Positions 1 through 6,296 of a stretch of 9,845 nucleotides of DNA are shown one piece after another. The stretch's first letter is position 1. Every line of letters starts with the position of its first letter. The notes below the pieces were generated by a model, which was not told the origin of the DNA, searched no databases, and saw only the letters and a program-made list of their open reading frames with translations. The position numbers and the translations under genes were made by a program. Origin of the DNA: a bacterium (GTDB taxonomy: Bacteria > SZUA-182 > SZUA-191). Where the stretch lies: contig QIEW01000134.1 in assembly GCA_003230535.1 (NCBI GenBank), forward strand, positions 1 through 9,845, read 5' to 3'.

Positions 1-93
1 AATTGTTCCTGCTTGCGGAATGAGACGGAAATACCATATGCTACCTATCGGCACTCCTTGCGGCGCTTTAATGTGCCTAACTTCCTCATAAAA
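1..93. other. Window edge downstream of the GTPase gene, no supported feature
   Basis: After the GTPase TGA (94-96) the same minus-strand frame stays open to the window edge (31 codons, containing APQGVPIGSIWYFRLIPQAG). A start of another downstream gene (for example GTG or ATG near 32-48) is possible but undecidable. No terminator hairpin is visible, so the operon may continue. Confidence 0.35.
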
Positions 94-3000
94 TCAACTC
101 TTCCACTTCGTCAGCCATTCCTTTATACCCTTAATTTTCCCCATCACACTACTATTTCTTATCTCTTCTTCAATCTTCAATGCCTCGTTTTTATCCAATC
201 CTATCATATCAAAGTCCTCAGCCCTTTTATATCCATGGTACTGTCTAAGACAGTCTAAAAGCTTTTCTCTTAGCTTTTCATTCTTAAGCATAACGCTTGC
301 ACTTTCCTTTGTCGGATAAAGAAAAGCCTTTATATAAGGAAAGTCGCCTTCTGGCGGCGTTCTTTTCTTTGCCCAAACAACAATTTTCCTTATTTCCTCT
401 TTATCAAGTCTATTTCTTGCCAATTTATCCCTAAGTACTTTTTCTAATATCTCTAGTGGCTCTAATTCTTCTTTCAGAAGAACGTATTCCTTTTGTTGAT
501 TGGAGACACCGTTAAGAATAATTTCTTCAATCCCCTTAAATTTCTCTGGGATAAACCCGAGTAGAATCTCATGAATCGCTTTCTTTGTGTTGTCATAGGA
601 AAGAAATTGTACAAAAATCTTCTCGTTTTTTTGTAGAAGGTCTACAATCCAATCTTTCCTTGCTCTTTCGCTTATAAGCAAATGTCTTATTAACTTCAAT
701 TTATCTTTTTCGCCAGAGGATTCCAAATCATTTGACTGCACGTATTGTGGAAACAGAAATACTTTTATGTAAGGGAATTCTCTCTCCGGCGGTTTTGCTT
801 TACTTGCCCAGGAAGTAAGACTTTTCATTTCATCTTTATGGACAGTTCCCTTTTTAATAAAGTCTTCCAATAAGTTCATCAAATCTGCTTGTTTTTTAAC
901 TACTTGAAATTCTTTTTTTTGTGCTTGCACTTCTTTAAGAATAAGCCGTTCTATCCCTTTAAAATCATCTTCTTTAGAAATAAGCCAGAGGAGAATGTTT
1001 TCGACGGCACCTCTTGTATCCGAGGCGGCAAGAAAATCCTTAAACATTTCCTCATTTTCTTCCAGAAGTTCCGCCATCCAACCACTCTTTGCATATTCCG
1101 TCATGAGCAGGTAATTTATTAGCTCTCTTATTTCTCTTATATCAATAGATTTTAAATCTTCAGGCGTTAACTTTTCTCCTCTCCAAAGCTTTACAATTAA
1201 TCCCAACCTATTACTGCCGGTTTTTATAAGTTGCTTGGGCAATTGTGTTTTAATAGTTTTAGGAGTGAGCAACCTGTCAATAATTACAGTCTCAACGGCT
1301 GATGCAAGTTCTTTCATGGGCAGATTATCTATTAAAAGGTCAAGCTTTGCGTTTGGAGTAAGCTGACCGGAAATATACTGGGTTACTGCAATCCCAAGGA
1401 CGTTATTACACCGCTCAAGAAAAACTTCTTCTGTTTTACTCCGGTTAGCAGAAACAAACCCCGCCCTTTCAGAAAGCACATCTTCTTTAGCAAAAGCAAC
1501 TTCTGATTCAAGCAAAAGCGATAGTTTATAGGCTCTTTCTATCTGTTCCTTGGAATTAGCCTCTTTGGGGCAGGAAGCTAACCAATTCTCATAGGGTGTT
1601 CGGGGTTGAAAAAAAACGGAAGTCTCGGGTGATTCCTGGATGGTAAGACTATCCACGTCGATTTCTATATTATTGCCCCCCATGGGGCGGGAATGTTTAT
1701 ACCCCACTATTCTAAGTGGATAAAAGGCTAAGTTGCCGGTTTCAAAGCCAGGGTCCCAGCCGATAGTGGTTTTTAGATCGTCGGGAACGTATGCAATAAG
1801 TTTGTTCATTAAAGCGGAAATCTTTTCCGTACTTCCCTTAAGAAGTAGGGTAGGCTTCTGATCGGTAGTGTTAGAAATCCTGTTAAGAAGCAAAACTATT
1901 TTCCGTTCAGGTTCCGTTGTTATTGGTGGCAGCTTTTTAGAAAGGTTTAATAGCTCTTCCTTAGGTATTCCTATCGATTTAATATCACCGGTTTTTCTGT
2001 CTACCAGTGAGGAAGAAAGGACATCTTCGCGGCTAGAAAAGAGCCGGTGTTTCAATAGTTCAAATAAAATCAGCGGGGACGATACACTTCTCCAGCAATC
2101 CGGTGGAAATATAAACCCCTGACATAAAAATATCCCCCTTCGACCAAAAGTATCTCTTGCTTCGGGAAGACTTCTTATGTGTAGAATGACAAGATGATCT
2201 TCACCCTGTATGTTCTGATAAAAGACAGTTCCTTTTTCTATCGGCTCTTCTGTTTCAAAAAAATGTATTTTTTTCTCAATCTCCATGATATCTTTTATTG
2301 ACATCAATTCAGTTGAGTAAAAAACTGTGTGAAAATCTGTTTTGCCCCATGGAGAATCTTCCGGGGGAACCTTAGTGTAAATTAGATTAAAAACTTTCAT
2401 CCTATATCCCTCCGAAAAGTTTTTCCAGGTACTTTTACGGCGGCTTTTTTCCAATATCCAAAGGAAAGGATCCAATACCAGCTTAGGGTCCTCAGGGGTT
2501 AATTTTGTCAGCAGCCTATCGCCTACAGGAGCTGAACCGGTTGAGGAAACCAATGTATATTCCACGCTCTTAAATTTATCTTTTGCTATGCTTACAAAGC
2601 CCTGCCCACCCTCTCGAATCAGCCAATTTCTTATATTAATTGATCTTTCCTTTAATCTTATGATATCTTCTCTGCCGTTTAAGTCTAAATAGTTCTTATA
2701 AAATCCACTGTTTAATTCAGTAACCAAATCTTCAGATAGAATTCCAGTTGGATTGGTGTTTCCCAAGGAATCCGCTTTGGTTAAAACAACGATTAAATGT
2801 TGTTTTTTTAAGTCAGCCCGCATACTATTCCAAACAGCGCGGATATATGTGTCTAAAAACTCTACCATGCGGTCAGGCCATTTTTTACCGCAATCAATTA
2901 TGCTTATAATAAAAAGGAGAACATCCGAACAGGCCACAAATCGCCCCTGATCTGCAATCTTCTGGGTATTTTCAAATACTGCTCCTGCCGTATCATAAAA

Positions 3001-3402
3001 ACAAGCAAACCAATTCCTGAAGAAGGGAATATTATGAAAGTGAATGAGCGAAGGAAAAGGGAAATTCGCCGGGGTACTTTTAGGAAGCTGGGAATCTTCA
3101 AATAATGGAACGTGATAATGTAATATCTTATGGGTATTGTCATCAAGGCTCAAACAATAATAGTCTGCCCATTTATTTCTAAGGTATTTGAGAAAGTAGA
3201 ACAGGGAAGTTATATAGACTGTCTTTCCATGGCCGGAAAAACCAATAAGACCGACGGTAGTCCTGGGGATATCTAATCTCTCTACAAAATCCCGGTGAAT
3301 TGCCGCCTTGCAATTTGCATCCGGGCAAACATAAGCAGCCGTACCATTTCTGGATTCCAGCTTCGGCTCCACCATCCCCAGATGATACGGACACTTAATC
3401 AT
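94..3402 (-). CDS. Large multidomain GTPase (1102 aa) with zinc knuckle, possible GTPase-associated middle domain and tandem helical repeats
   Basis: ATG 3402 follows GGAGGG (3410-3415) with a 7-base spacer. Residues 4-31 hold a zinc knuckle (C4, H7, C26, C31). The GTPase domain follows: P-loop GFSGHGKT (54-61), DTAG (137-140), TKAD (208-211, guanine recognition) and SSTGSA (286-291). This fits a TRAFAC-class GTPase, most like the Double-GTPase-type domains described in bacterial conflict systems. From about 335 (MKVFNLIYTKVPPED, then FHTVFYS) to about 650 is a beta-rich region whose layout recalls the GTPase-associated protein (GAP1) family; I hold this loosely. Residues 761-881 and 904-1026 are two diverged copies of one helical unit, each ending PPExxFPYIKxFLxP. 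There is no membrane segment. It is the last complete gene visible and by far the largest, so it is probably the central switch or scaffold. The 3' half looks more AT-rich than the upstream genes. Confidence 0.92.
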   Translation of the reverse strand: MIKCPYHLGMVEPKLESRNGTAAYVCPDANCKAAIHRDFVERLDIPRTTVGLIGFSGHGKTVYITSLFYFLKYLRNKWADYYCLSLDDNTHKILHYHVPLFEDSQLPKSTPANFPFPSLIHFHNIPFFRNWFACFYDTAGAVFENTQKIADQGRFVACSDVLLFIISIIDCGKKWPDRMVEFLDTYIRAVWNSMRADLKKQHLIVVLTKADSLGNTNPTGILSEDLVTELNSGFYKNYLDLNGREDIIRLKERSINIRNWLIREGGQGFVSIAKDKFKSVEYTLVSSTGSAPVGDRLLTKLTPEDPKLVLDPFLWILEKSRRKSTWKNFSEGYRMKVFNLIYTKVPPEDSPWGKTDFHTVFYSTELMSIKDIMEIEKKIHFFETEEPIEKGTVFYQNIQGEDHLVILHIRSLPEARDTFGRRGIFLCQGFIFPPDCWRSVSSPLILFELLKHRLFSSREDVLSSSLVDRKTGDIKSIGIPKEELLNLSKKLPPITTEPERKIVLLLNRISNTTDQKPTLLLKGSTEKISALMNKLIAYVPDDLKTTIGWDPGFETGNLAFYPLRIVGYKHSRPMGGNNIEIDVDSLTIQESPETSVFFQPRTPYENWLASCPKEANSKEQIERAYKLSLLLESEVAFAKEDVLSERAGFVSANRSKTEEVFLERCNNVLGIAVTQYISGQLTPNAKLDLLIDNLPMKELASAVETVIIDRLLTPKTIKTQLPKQLIKTGSNRLGLIVKLWRGEKLTPEDLKSIDIREIRELINYLLMTEYAKSGWMAELLEENEEMFKDFLAASDTRGAVENILLWLISKEDDFKGIERLILKEVQAQKKEFQVVKKQADLMNLLEDFIKKGTVHKDEMKSLTSWASKAKPPEREFPYIKVFLFPQYVQSNDLESSGEKDKLKLIRHLLISERARKDWIVDLLQKNEKIFVQFLSYDNTKKAIHEILLGFIPEKFKGIEEIILNGVSNQQKEYVLLKEELEPLEILEKVLRDKLARNRLDKEEIRKIVVWAKKRTPPEGDFPYIKAFLYPTKESASVMLKNEKLREKLLDCLRQYHGYKRAEDFDMIGLDKNEALKIEEEIRNSSVMGKIKGIKEWLTKWKS
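325..693 (-). repeat. Tandem repeat unit 2 within the GTPase gene
   Basis: This encodes residues 904-1026 (LIRHLLISERARKDW to FPYIKAFLYPT), the second diverged copy of the helical unit. It is mainly helical with charged faces, suggesting a protein-protein interaction surface. Confidence 0.8.
760..1122 (-). repeat. Tandem repeat unit 1 within the GTPase gene
   Basis: This encodes residues 761-881 (LINYLLMTEYAKSGW to FPYIKVFLFPQ). It is related to the unit at 325-693 through shared LLxSE/LLMTE, FKGIExxIL, SWA/VWA and PPExxFPYIKxFLxP landmarks. The FPYIK motifs lie 435 bases (145 codons) apart. Confidence 0.8.
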
Positions 3403-3838
3403 ATTTTATCCCTCCGCTTCTTCCTGAGCAAAGAATCCTCTGAAGCCTTTCCCATACCTCAGTGTCAAAAAAACCTGTCATCGCCAGATTTTCCTTCCCT
3501 ATCACAATTTCAACCTCCCTTCTGCCCTCCTTCAAGACCAATGATTCCCATTTCTTATATCTGTCAGTTAGGAAATGTATTTTTTGATTACGGCTCCCTA
3601 GCCAGGGAAGGAAAGCTTTTTCCTCCCGCCGATATTGGCCGTCTATGAGAATATCAATCATGGGAAGCAGACTCTTTGCGTAATGCACCTTCCCTCTGAT
3701 AATATTTTGAAGTGTATGCCCTGTGTAACATAATATACTCAAATTTTTTAATTTTATCAATTCAATAAGTTCTTGCAGATTCTCCGATTGTATCAACGGC
3801 TCGCCGCCGGAAAAAGTCACCCCTTCTATCCCCGGCAG
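3395..3838 (-). CDS. NrdG-like radical SAM activase, 3' part of the frameshifted gene
   Basis: This is the continuation of the activase after a one-base shift. It starts LPGIEGVTFSGGEPLIQ, carrying the SAM-binding GGEP motif, then LSILCYTGHTL, and DILIDGQYRREEK, all typical of NrdG/PflA-type enzymes. The frame is open back to a TTG at 3847, but nothing supports independent translation there. Its TAA (3395-3397) overlaps the GTPase ATG (3400-3402) as ATGATTAA, so the two genes are coupled. The C-terminal 65 residues (after RNQKIHFLTDRYKKW) are less typical. Without the 5' part this piece lacks the iron-sulfur cysteines and cannot be active. Confidence 0.87.
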   Translation of the reverse strand: MPGIEGVTFSGGEPLIQSENLQELIELIKLKNLSILCYTGHTLQNIIRGKVHYAKSLLPMIDILIDGQYRREEKAFLPWLGSRNQKIHFLTDRYKKWESLVLKEGRREVEIVIGKENLAMTGFFDTEVWERLQRILCSGRSGGIKYD

Positions 3839-4022
3839 CCGAGTCAATATGAGATATTATTTCCTCAACGCTCATCAACATTCCGCCATCCTCAGTCCAG
3901 AACTCAGGATTAAAACATCCCCGGCAACGAAAATGACATCCCTGAAACCAAATAACAAACCGTCTGCCGGGACCGTTTACGTTGCTGGAAACCAGGAACT
4001 TCCCTATCCGGAGCTTACTCAT
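3762..4022 (-). CDS. NrdG-like radical SAM activase, 5' part of a frameshifted gene
   Basis: Counting from ATG 4022, the product begins MSKLRIGKF, then NVNGPGRRFVIWFQGC (14-29) and the radical SAM cluster CxxxCxxC (C29, C33, C36) followed by FNPEFW. NGPGxRxVxWxQGCxxxCxGCFNP is the hallmark of anaerobic ribonucleotide reductase activating proteins and their relatives. They bind a 4Fe-4S cluster and cleave S-adenosylmethionine to a 5'-deoxyadenosyl radical. The frame loses its meaning after EEIISHIDS (about position 3840) and ends at 3762. The rest of the enzyme continues in the +1 frame. Joined, the protein is about 208 residues, normal for the family. No glycyl-radical enzyme is in the window, so the substrate is unknown; NrdG itself would need nrdD beside it. 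Confidence 0.88.
   Translation of the reverse strand: MSKLRIGKFLVSSNVNGPGRRFVIWFQGCHFRCRGCFNPEFWTEDGGMLMSVEEIISHIDSAAGDRRGDFFRRRAVDTIGESARTY
3835..3855 (-). other. Frameshift junction in the radical SAM gene (one extra base)
   Basis: The upstream frame reads ATT GAC TCG GCT GCC; the downstream frame reads CTG CCG GGG ATA GAA. Removing one base (for instance G3839) gives IDS-LPGIEGVTFSGGEP, the usual spacing between the helix and the GGEP strand of NrdG-like proteins. No homopolymer or repeat is present that would favour slippage. Confidence 0.83.
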
Positions 4023-4065
4023 ACCGTATCTCCCCAAACTCATGCTCCAGGATTTTCATTGCTCA
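4015..4065 (-). other. In-frame TGA and conserved continuation at the HEAT gene end
   Basis: After TGA (4063-4065) the same frame reads AMKILEHEFGEIRYE and then TAA (4015-4017). The paralogue at 9175 has GAMKILRYEFKSVEI at this place, with GGG where TGA stands. The TAA overlaps the radical SAM ATG (4020-4022) as ATGAGTAA, the same style of 8-base coupling seen between the radical SAM and GTPase genes. This suggests the TGA is a recent nonsense change, a sequence error or a readthrough site. Confidence 0.75.
4030..4035 (-). promoter_or_regulatory. Ribosome binding site GGGGAG selecting the radical SAM start at 4022
   Basis: GGGGAG lies 7 bases before ATG 4022-4020, an ideal spacing. The upstream in-frame ATG at 4043 has only a GGAG one base away, too close to work well, so 4022 is the better start. 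Confidence 0.7.
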
Positions 4066-4881
4066 TTTGGGAATAGGCGGATTGCCTCTTATGACTACCG
4101 GTATTCCTTTTACATAATCCCTCGGTCTGGATACGTCGTTCTTCAGGGTTACCAATACAGCGTTTATGGCATAGTCGTAACTGATTCCAGGTAAGTTCCT
4201 AATCTCCAACATATCTATATTAGCATTCCGGGATTTTTTATCCACTTCTGACCAGAGGCTGACATAGACTTTGATCCCGTCTACTTGGTAATTTGTAACA
4301 CTGCTACCTATCACACCAATTATTTGTGTGACATTTTTAATAAAACTGAGGGAGCTGCCACAACCACGGCAGACTACCAAGAAATATTTTTTAAAAATTC
4401 TTGCCCTTACGCCTTTCTTTTCTGATCTTAAAAAACATTTGTCGCAGATAAGATAAGGATGTATTTTCTGGATGGGCAGATTTAAATTTACGATTTTTTC
4501 TATGATGGTAGTTATCATTTGCCTGTAATTCGTATCATTTTTTAGGAGAGCAATCAGCGGCTTTACCGCCCGGGCATCGCCGATCTTTCCCAGCGCCTCG
4601 GCTGCCTCATACCGGACATTGCAATCTCCATCTTTCAAAGCAGTGATAAATTCAGGTATCTGCTTCTTTGCCGCCTCACTCCTAGGCCAGTTAGGGTCTA
4701 TCTTAGCTAATACTTTGGCTGCTATATACCGGACATCAAAATCCTCATCCCTCATGGCGGTGATAAGTGATTCTACCGCCCTCGGGTCACCGATCTTCCC
4801 CAGCTTTTCGGCTGCTCTCTGCCGGACATATTGCCTCTTACTCCTTAAATCGTTAATTAATTTACCTACATTATCAGCCAT
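4063..4881 (-). CDS. HEAT-repeat protein with zinc ribbon and the conserved C-terminal domain shared with 9175-9845
   Basis: ATG 4881 follows AAGGGG with a 7-base spacer; 272 residues to TGA 4063-4065. Residues 1 to about 120 are about three PBS-lyase-type HEAT repeats: (VR)QRAAEKLGKIGDPRAVESL, VRYIAAKVLAKIDP and VRYEAAEALGKIGDARAVKPL. They form a protein-binding solenoid. A zinc ribbon follows (CDKC, then CRGC about 25 residues later). The last 75 or so residues (QVDGIKVYVSLWSE to NPPIP) match the protein at 9175-9845 nearly residue for residue. Here a TGA ends the frame after NPPIPK, whereas the paralogue continues DGAMKILRYEF. The codons after this TGA still read AMKILEHEFGEIRYE and stop at 4015-4017, so the original gene was probably 288 codons. 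There is no membrane helix: the HEAT solenoid takes the place of the membrane segment of the paralogue. Confidence 0.88.
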   Translation of the reverse strand: MADNVGKLINDLRSKRQYVRQRAAEKLGKIGDPRAVESLITAMRDEDFDVRYIAAKVLAKIDPNWPRSEAAKKQIPEFITALKDGDCNVRYEAAEALGKIGDARAVKPLIALLKNDTNYRQMITTIIEKIVNLNLPIQKIHPYLICDKCFLRSEKKGVRARIFKKYFLVVCRGCGSSLSFIKNVTQIIGVIGSSVTNYQVDGIKVYVSLWSEVDKKSRNANIDMLEIRNLPGISYDYAINAVLVTLKNDVSRPRDYVKGIPVVIRGNPPIPK

Positions 4882-4910
4882 CTCTTATCCCCTTACCGAA
4901 GACTGCTCAT

Positions 4911-5477
4911 TTATATACCTTCCGCTTCAGCCTTTAGCCTCATCCAGAGTGGCTCTACCCCTAGCTTTTTCACCCATTTCTCCAGGTAATCCTGATCCAG
5001 CTTTCCTAACTGTACCTCATACACCCGCAGGGCGTCTGTAAATTGTTTTTCACTGCCGCCGGATAACTTAGCCCACCGCAGCTTTGCCAGGATAGTATCC
5101 TCGGGACTGGAAACACTTATTCTGATTCCCAGAACCTCTTCGGTATATCTACGGGAGAAACGCGATTGGTCAAAGGGCTCGGTTGTCAATATCCAAAAGT
5201 CAACCTTGTCCCCTTCGTTTACGTCAATTAGATTGAACATGGTGTGCCTGGTAATCGCCTCCAAAACACTTCTCTCATCCAGGTAAAACTCAGGCGGCGG
5301 GAAAGCCTTGATCAGTTGACCTACGGCTTCTTTTTGAACCGCTACCACAATGTCTATATCGTGTGTGGAACGCGGTTCACCCTGAAGACTTGACGCCACG
5401 GAACCCGTGATCATATAGTCTATTTGGGCGTCTTCCAATACCTTGATAACTCTTTTTAATAGTTCCTGTTGTGACAT
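4911..5477 (-). CDS. Nucleotidyltransferase-fold protein (MNT/AbiEii-like), 188 aa
   Basis: ATG 5477, TAA 4911-4913. The N-terminus shows the polymerase-beta-like nucleotidyltransferase signature: a strand-helix leading into MITGSVASSLQGEPRSTHDIDIVV, with G25-S26, D40 and D42, and a likely third acidic residue D93 in DKVDFW. The catalytic residues are present, so it could transfer a nucleotide to an RNA, protein or small molecule. The C-terminal half (SPEDTILAKLRWAKLSGGSEKQ, then DYLEKWVKKLGVEPLW) is the helical tail typical of this standalone family. GGAG lies about 10 bases upstream of the start. It overlaps the 71-residue gene by 22 bases and is separated from the HEAT gene by 29 bases. 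Related enzymes include AMP- or CMP-transferring antitoxins and antibiotic-modifying enzymes; the substrate cannot be told from the sequence. Confidence 0.87.
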   Translation of the reverse strand: MSQQELLKRVIKVLEDAQIDYMITGSVASSLQGEPRSTHDIDIVVAVQKEAVGQLIKAFPPPEFYLDERSVLEAITRHTMFNLIDVNEGDKVDFWILTTEPFDQSRFSRRYTEEVLGIRISVSSPEDTILAKLRWAKLSGGSEKQFTDALRVYEVQLGKLDQDYLEKWVKKLGVEPLWMRLKAEAEGI

Positions 5478-5671
5478 TTTTCAAGGCGCTCCATGAGTAT
5501 CTTTTTAAATTCATCCTCTGGTAAATCGGGGAATCTTCTATGCAGCCCATGTATAAAGAGCCGCTTAGTAAATTCCGACATCTCAAACGCCTTAAGCAGT
5601 CTTTGAGAAGGCGGCATTTGCCGTAAGGTCTGAATATATATCTTATGATTCGGACGCTCTTTAGGATTCAT
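5456..5671 (-). CDS. Small conserved protein (71 aa) paired with a nucleotidyltransferase
   Basis: ATG 5671 follows AAGGAG (5682-5687) with a 10-base spacer. The product is 71 residues, hydrophilic and probably all helical, with no membrane segment or metal cluster. It carries the pattern LRQMPPSQRLLKAFEMSEFTKRLFIHGL, followed by RRFPDLPEDEFKKILMERLEKCHNRNY. From memory, this pattern with its fixed C-terminal CHNRNY belongs to a family of short hypothetical proteins that commonly sits directly upstream of a nucleotidyltransferase, as it does here: the two genes overlap by 22 bases. Function is unknown to me. The pairing with overlap resembles two-gene toxin-antitoxin or modifying modules, which is inference only. 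Confidence 0.82.
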   Translation of the reverse strand: MNPKERPNHKIYIQTLRQMPPSQRLLKAFEMSEFTKRLFIHGLHRRFPDLPEDEFKKILMERLEKCHNRNY

Positions 5672-5678
5672 TTTTATG

Positions 5679-6296
5679 TCACTCCTTATGCCCTTCCCTT
5701 ATCACCCTAAACCCTACCGCCTGGCGGCAGATATCCCAGTTTACATCCCGCAGGTTTTCAGGATAAAATAGATTTGGCAGTAGTCCTTGCCAGGGCTTGC
5801 CGATGCAGCGTTGGAGATTGCCATCCATCACCATCTCAAACACTCCCTCGCTAACCAAAGGGAATAATCCTTCTTCTAACCAACGGCTTACAGGCGGTGC
5901 AGAATGATCTTTACAACTCTGCTGTAATCTCCACCTCATGTTTATTATATCACCTGAAACCTGAAAAAGTTTCTTCCATTGCCGGGCTTCAGGAAGTTTG
6001 AAACCTTTACCCAAATATTTGAGGAAGGGAGTTATTTCTTTTATGTTAACACCGGCGAGAAAGATTTCCCAGGGGCTGTCGTCACACATCCTCCATGATC
6101 TCCGGGGGCCGACCTCCAGCAGCTTCCTGTACCAGCTATCGGTATATAGACTCCCCTTGGGGCCATGTTCCACCATGAAGCGCTCAAACTGGTATTTGCT
6201 CACCGGAAACAGAGAGATGGAGAAGTTCCAGTTCTTCCGTCGGATTAGAGGGAATCCTGTCCGGTCAAATTCTATGATATAGTCCCCACACTCCAT
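5679..6296 (-). CDS. FGE/SUMF1-like (C-type lectin fold) protein, probably not catalytic
   Basis: ATG 6296 is preceded by GAGAGGA with a 6-base spacer and overlaps the vWA-like gene by 32 bases; 205 residues, stop TGA 5679-5681. Landmarks of the formylglycine-generating-enzyme/SUMF1 family are recognisable in order: FPVSKYQFERFM (30-41, family form PVTNxxYxxF), FKLPEARQWKKL (99-110, family form RLPTEAEWEYA), GVFEMVMDGNL (family form GNVWEWVxD), then RCIGKPW and the terminal VGFRVIR (family form RGGSW and GFRV). Every signature is altered and I cannot identify the paired active-site cysteines. Formylglycine synthesis is therefore unlikely, and a ligand- or protein-binding role is more plausible. 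The same fold carries the variable region in diversity-generating retroelements, but no reverse transcriptase or template repeat is visible in this window. The 71-residue gene follows, with its AAGGAG overlapping the end of this frame. Confidence 0.78.
   Translation of the reverse strand: MECGDYIIEFDRTGFPLIRRKNWNFSISLFPVSKYQFERFMVEHGPKGSLYTDSWYRKLLEVGPRRSWRMCDDSPWEIFLAGVNIKEITPFLKYLGKGFKLPEARQWKKLFQVSGDIINMRWRLQQSCKDHSAPPVSRWLEEGLFPLVSEGVFEMVMDGNLQRCIGKPWQGLLPNLFYPENLRDVNWDICRQAVGFRVIREGHKE

Larger units (their letters stand above)
4015..4290 (-). repeat. Paralogous domain copy A (HEAT protein C-terminus)
   Basis: This stretch is clearly similar at the DNA level to 9181-9460, same orientation. 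Shared runs include TTCAGGGTTACCAATAC on the plus strand. It encodes KVYVxLWSE, then LEIRNLPGISYDYAINAVL, then a VTLKNDVSRPR stretch and NPPIP. It is an intragenic duplicated module, not a mobile element. Confidence 0.85.

Noticed and set aside
13-258. Plus-strand open frames, here and at 889-1122, 1868-2122, 3295-3648, 4619-5041, 6607-7149 and 8165-8503
   Set aside because: All but the far left of the first lie antisense to well-supported minus-strand genes, and their translations show no family motifs.
2904-3394. Small minus-strand frames inside the GTPase gene
   Set aside because: They are shifted readings of the P-loop and switch region of the GTPase, which is fully open and conserved in its own frame.
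3823-4043. Radical SAM start at ATG 4043
   Set aside because: The only GGAG is one base away. The in-frame ATG at 4022 has GGGGAG at ideal spacing, and family similarity begins right after it.
4063-4065. UGA read as glycine (alternative genetic code), since the paralogue has Gly at this place
   Set aside because: TGA also ends the vWA-like and FGE-like genes at places where the next gene's start or ribosome binding site follows as expected, and the AAA+ break needs a frameshift, not a recoded TGA. The standard code explains the window better.
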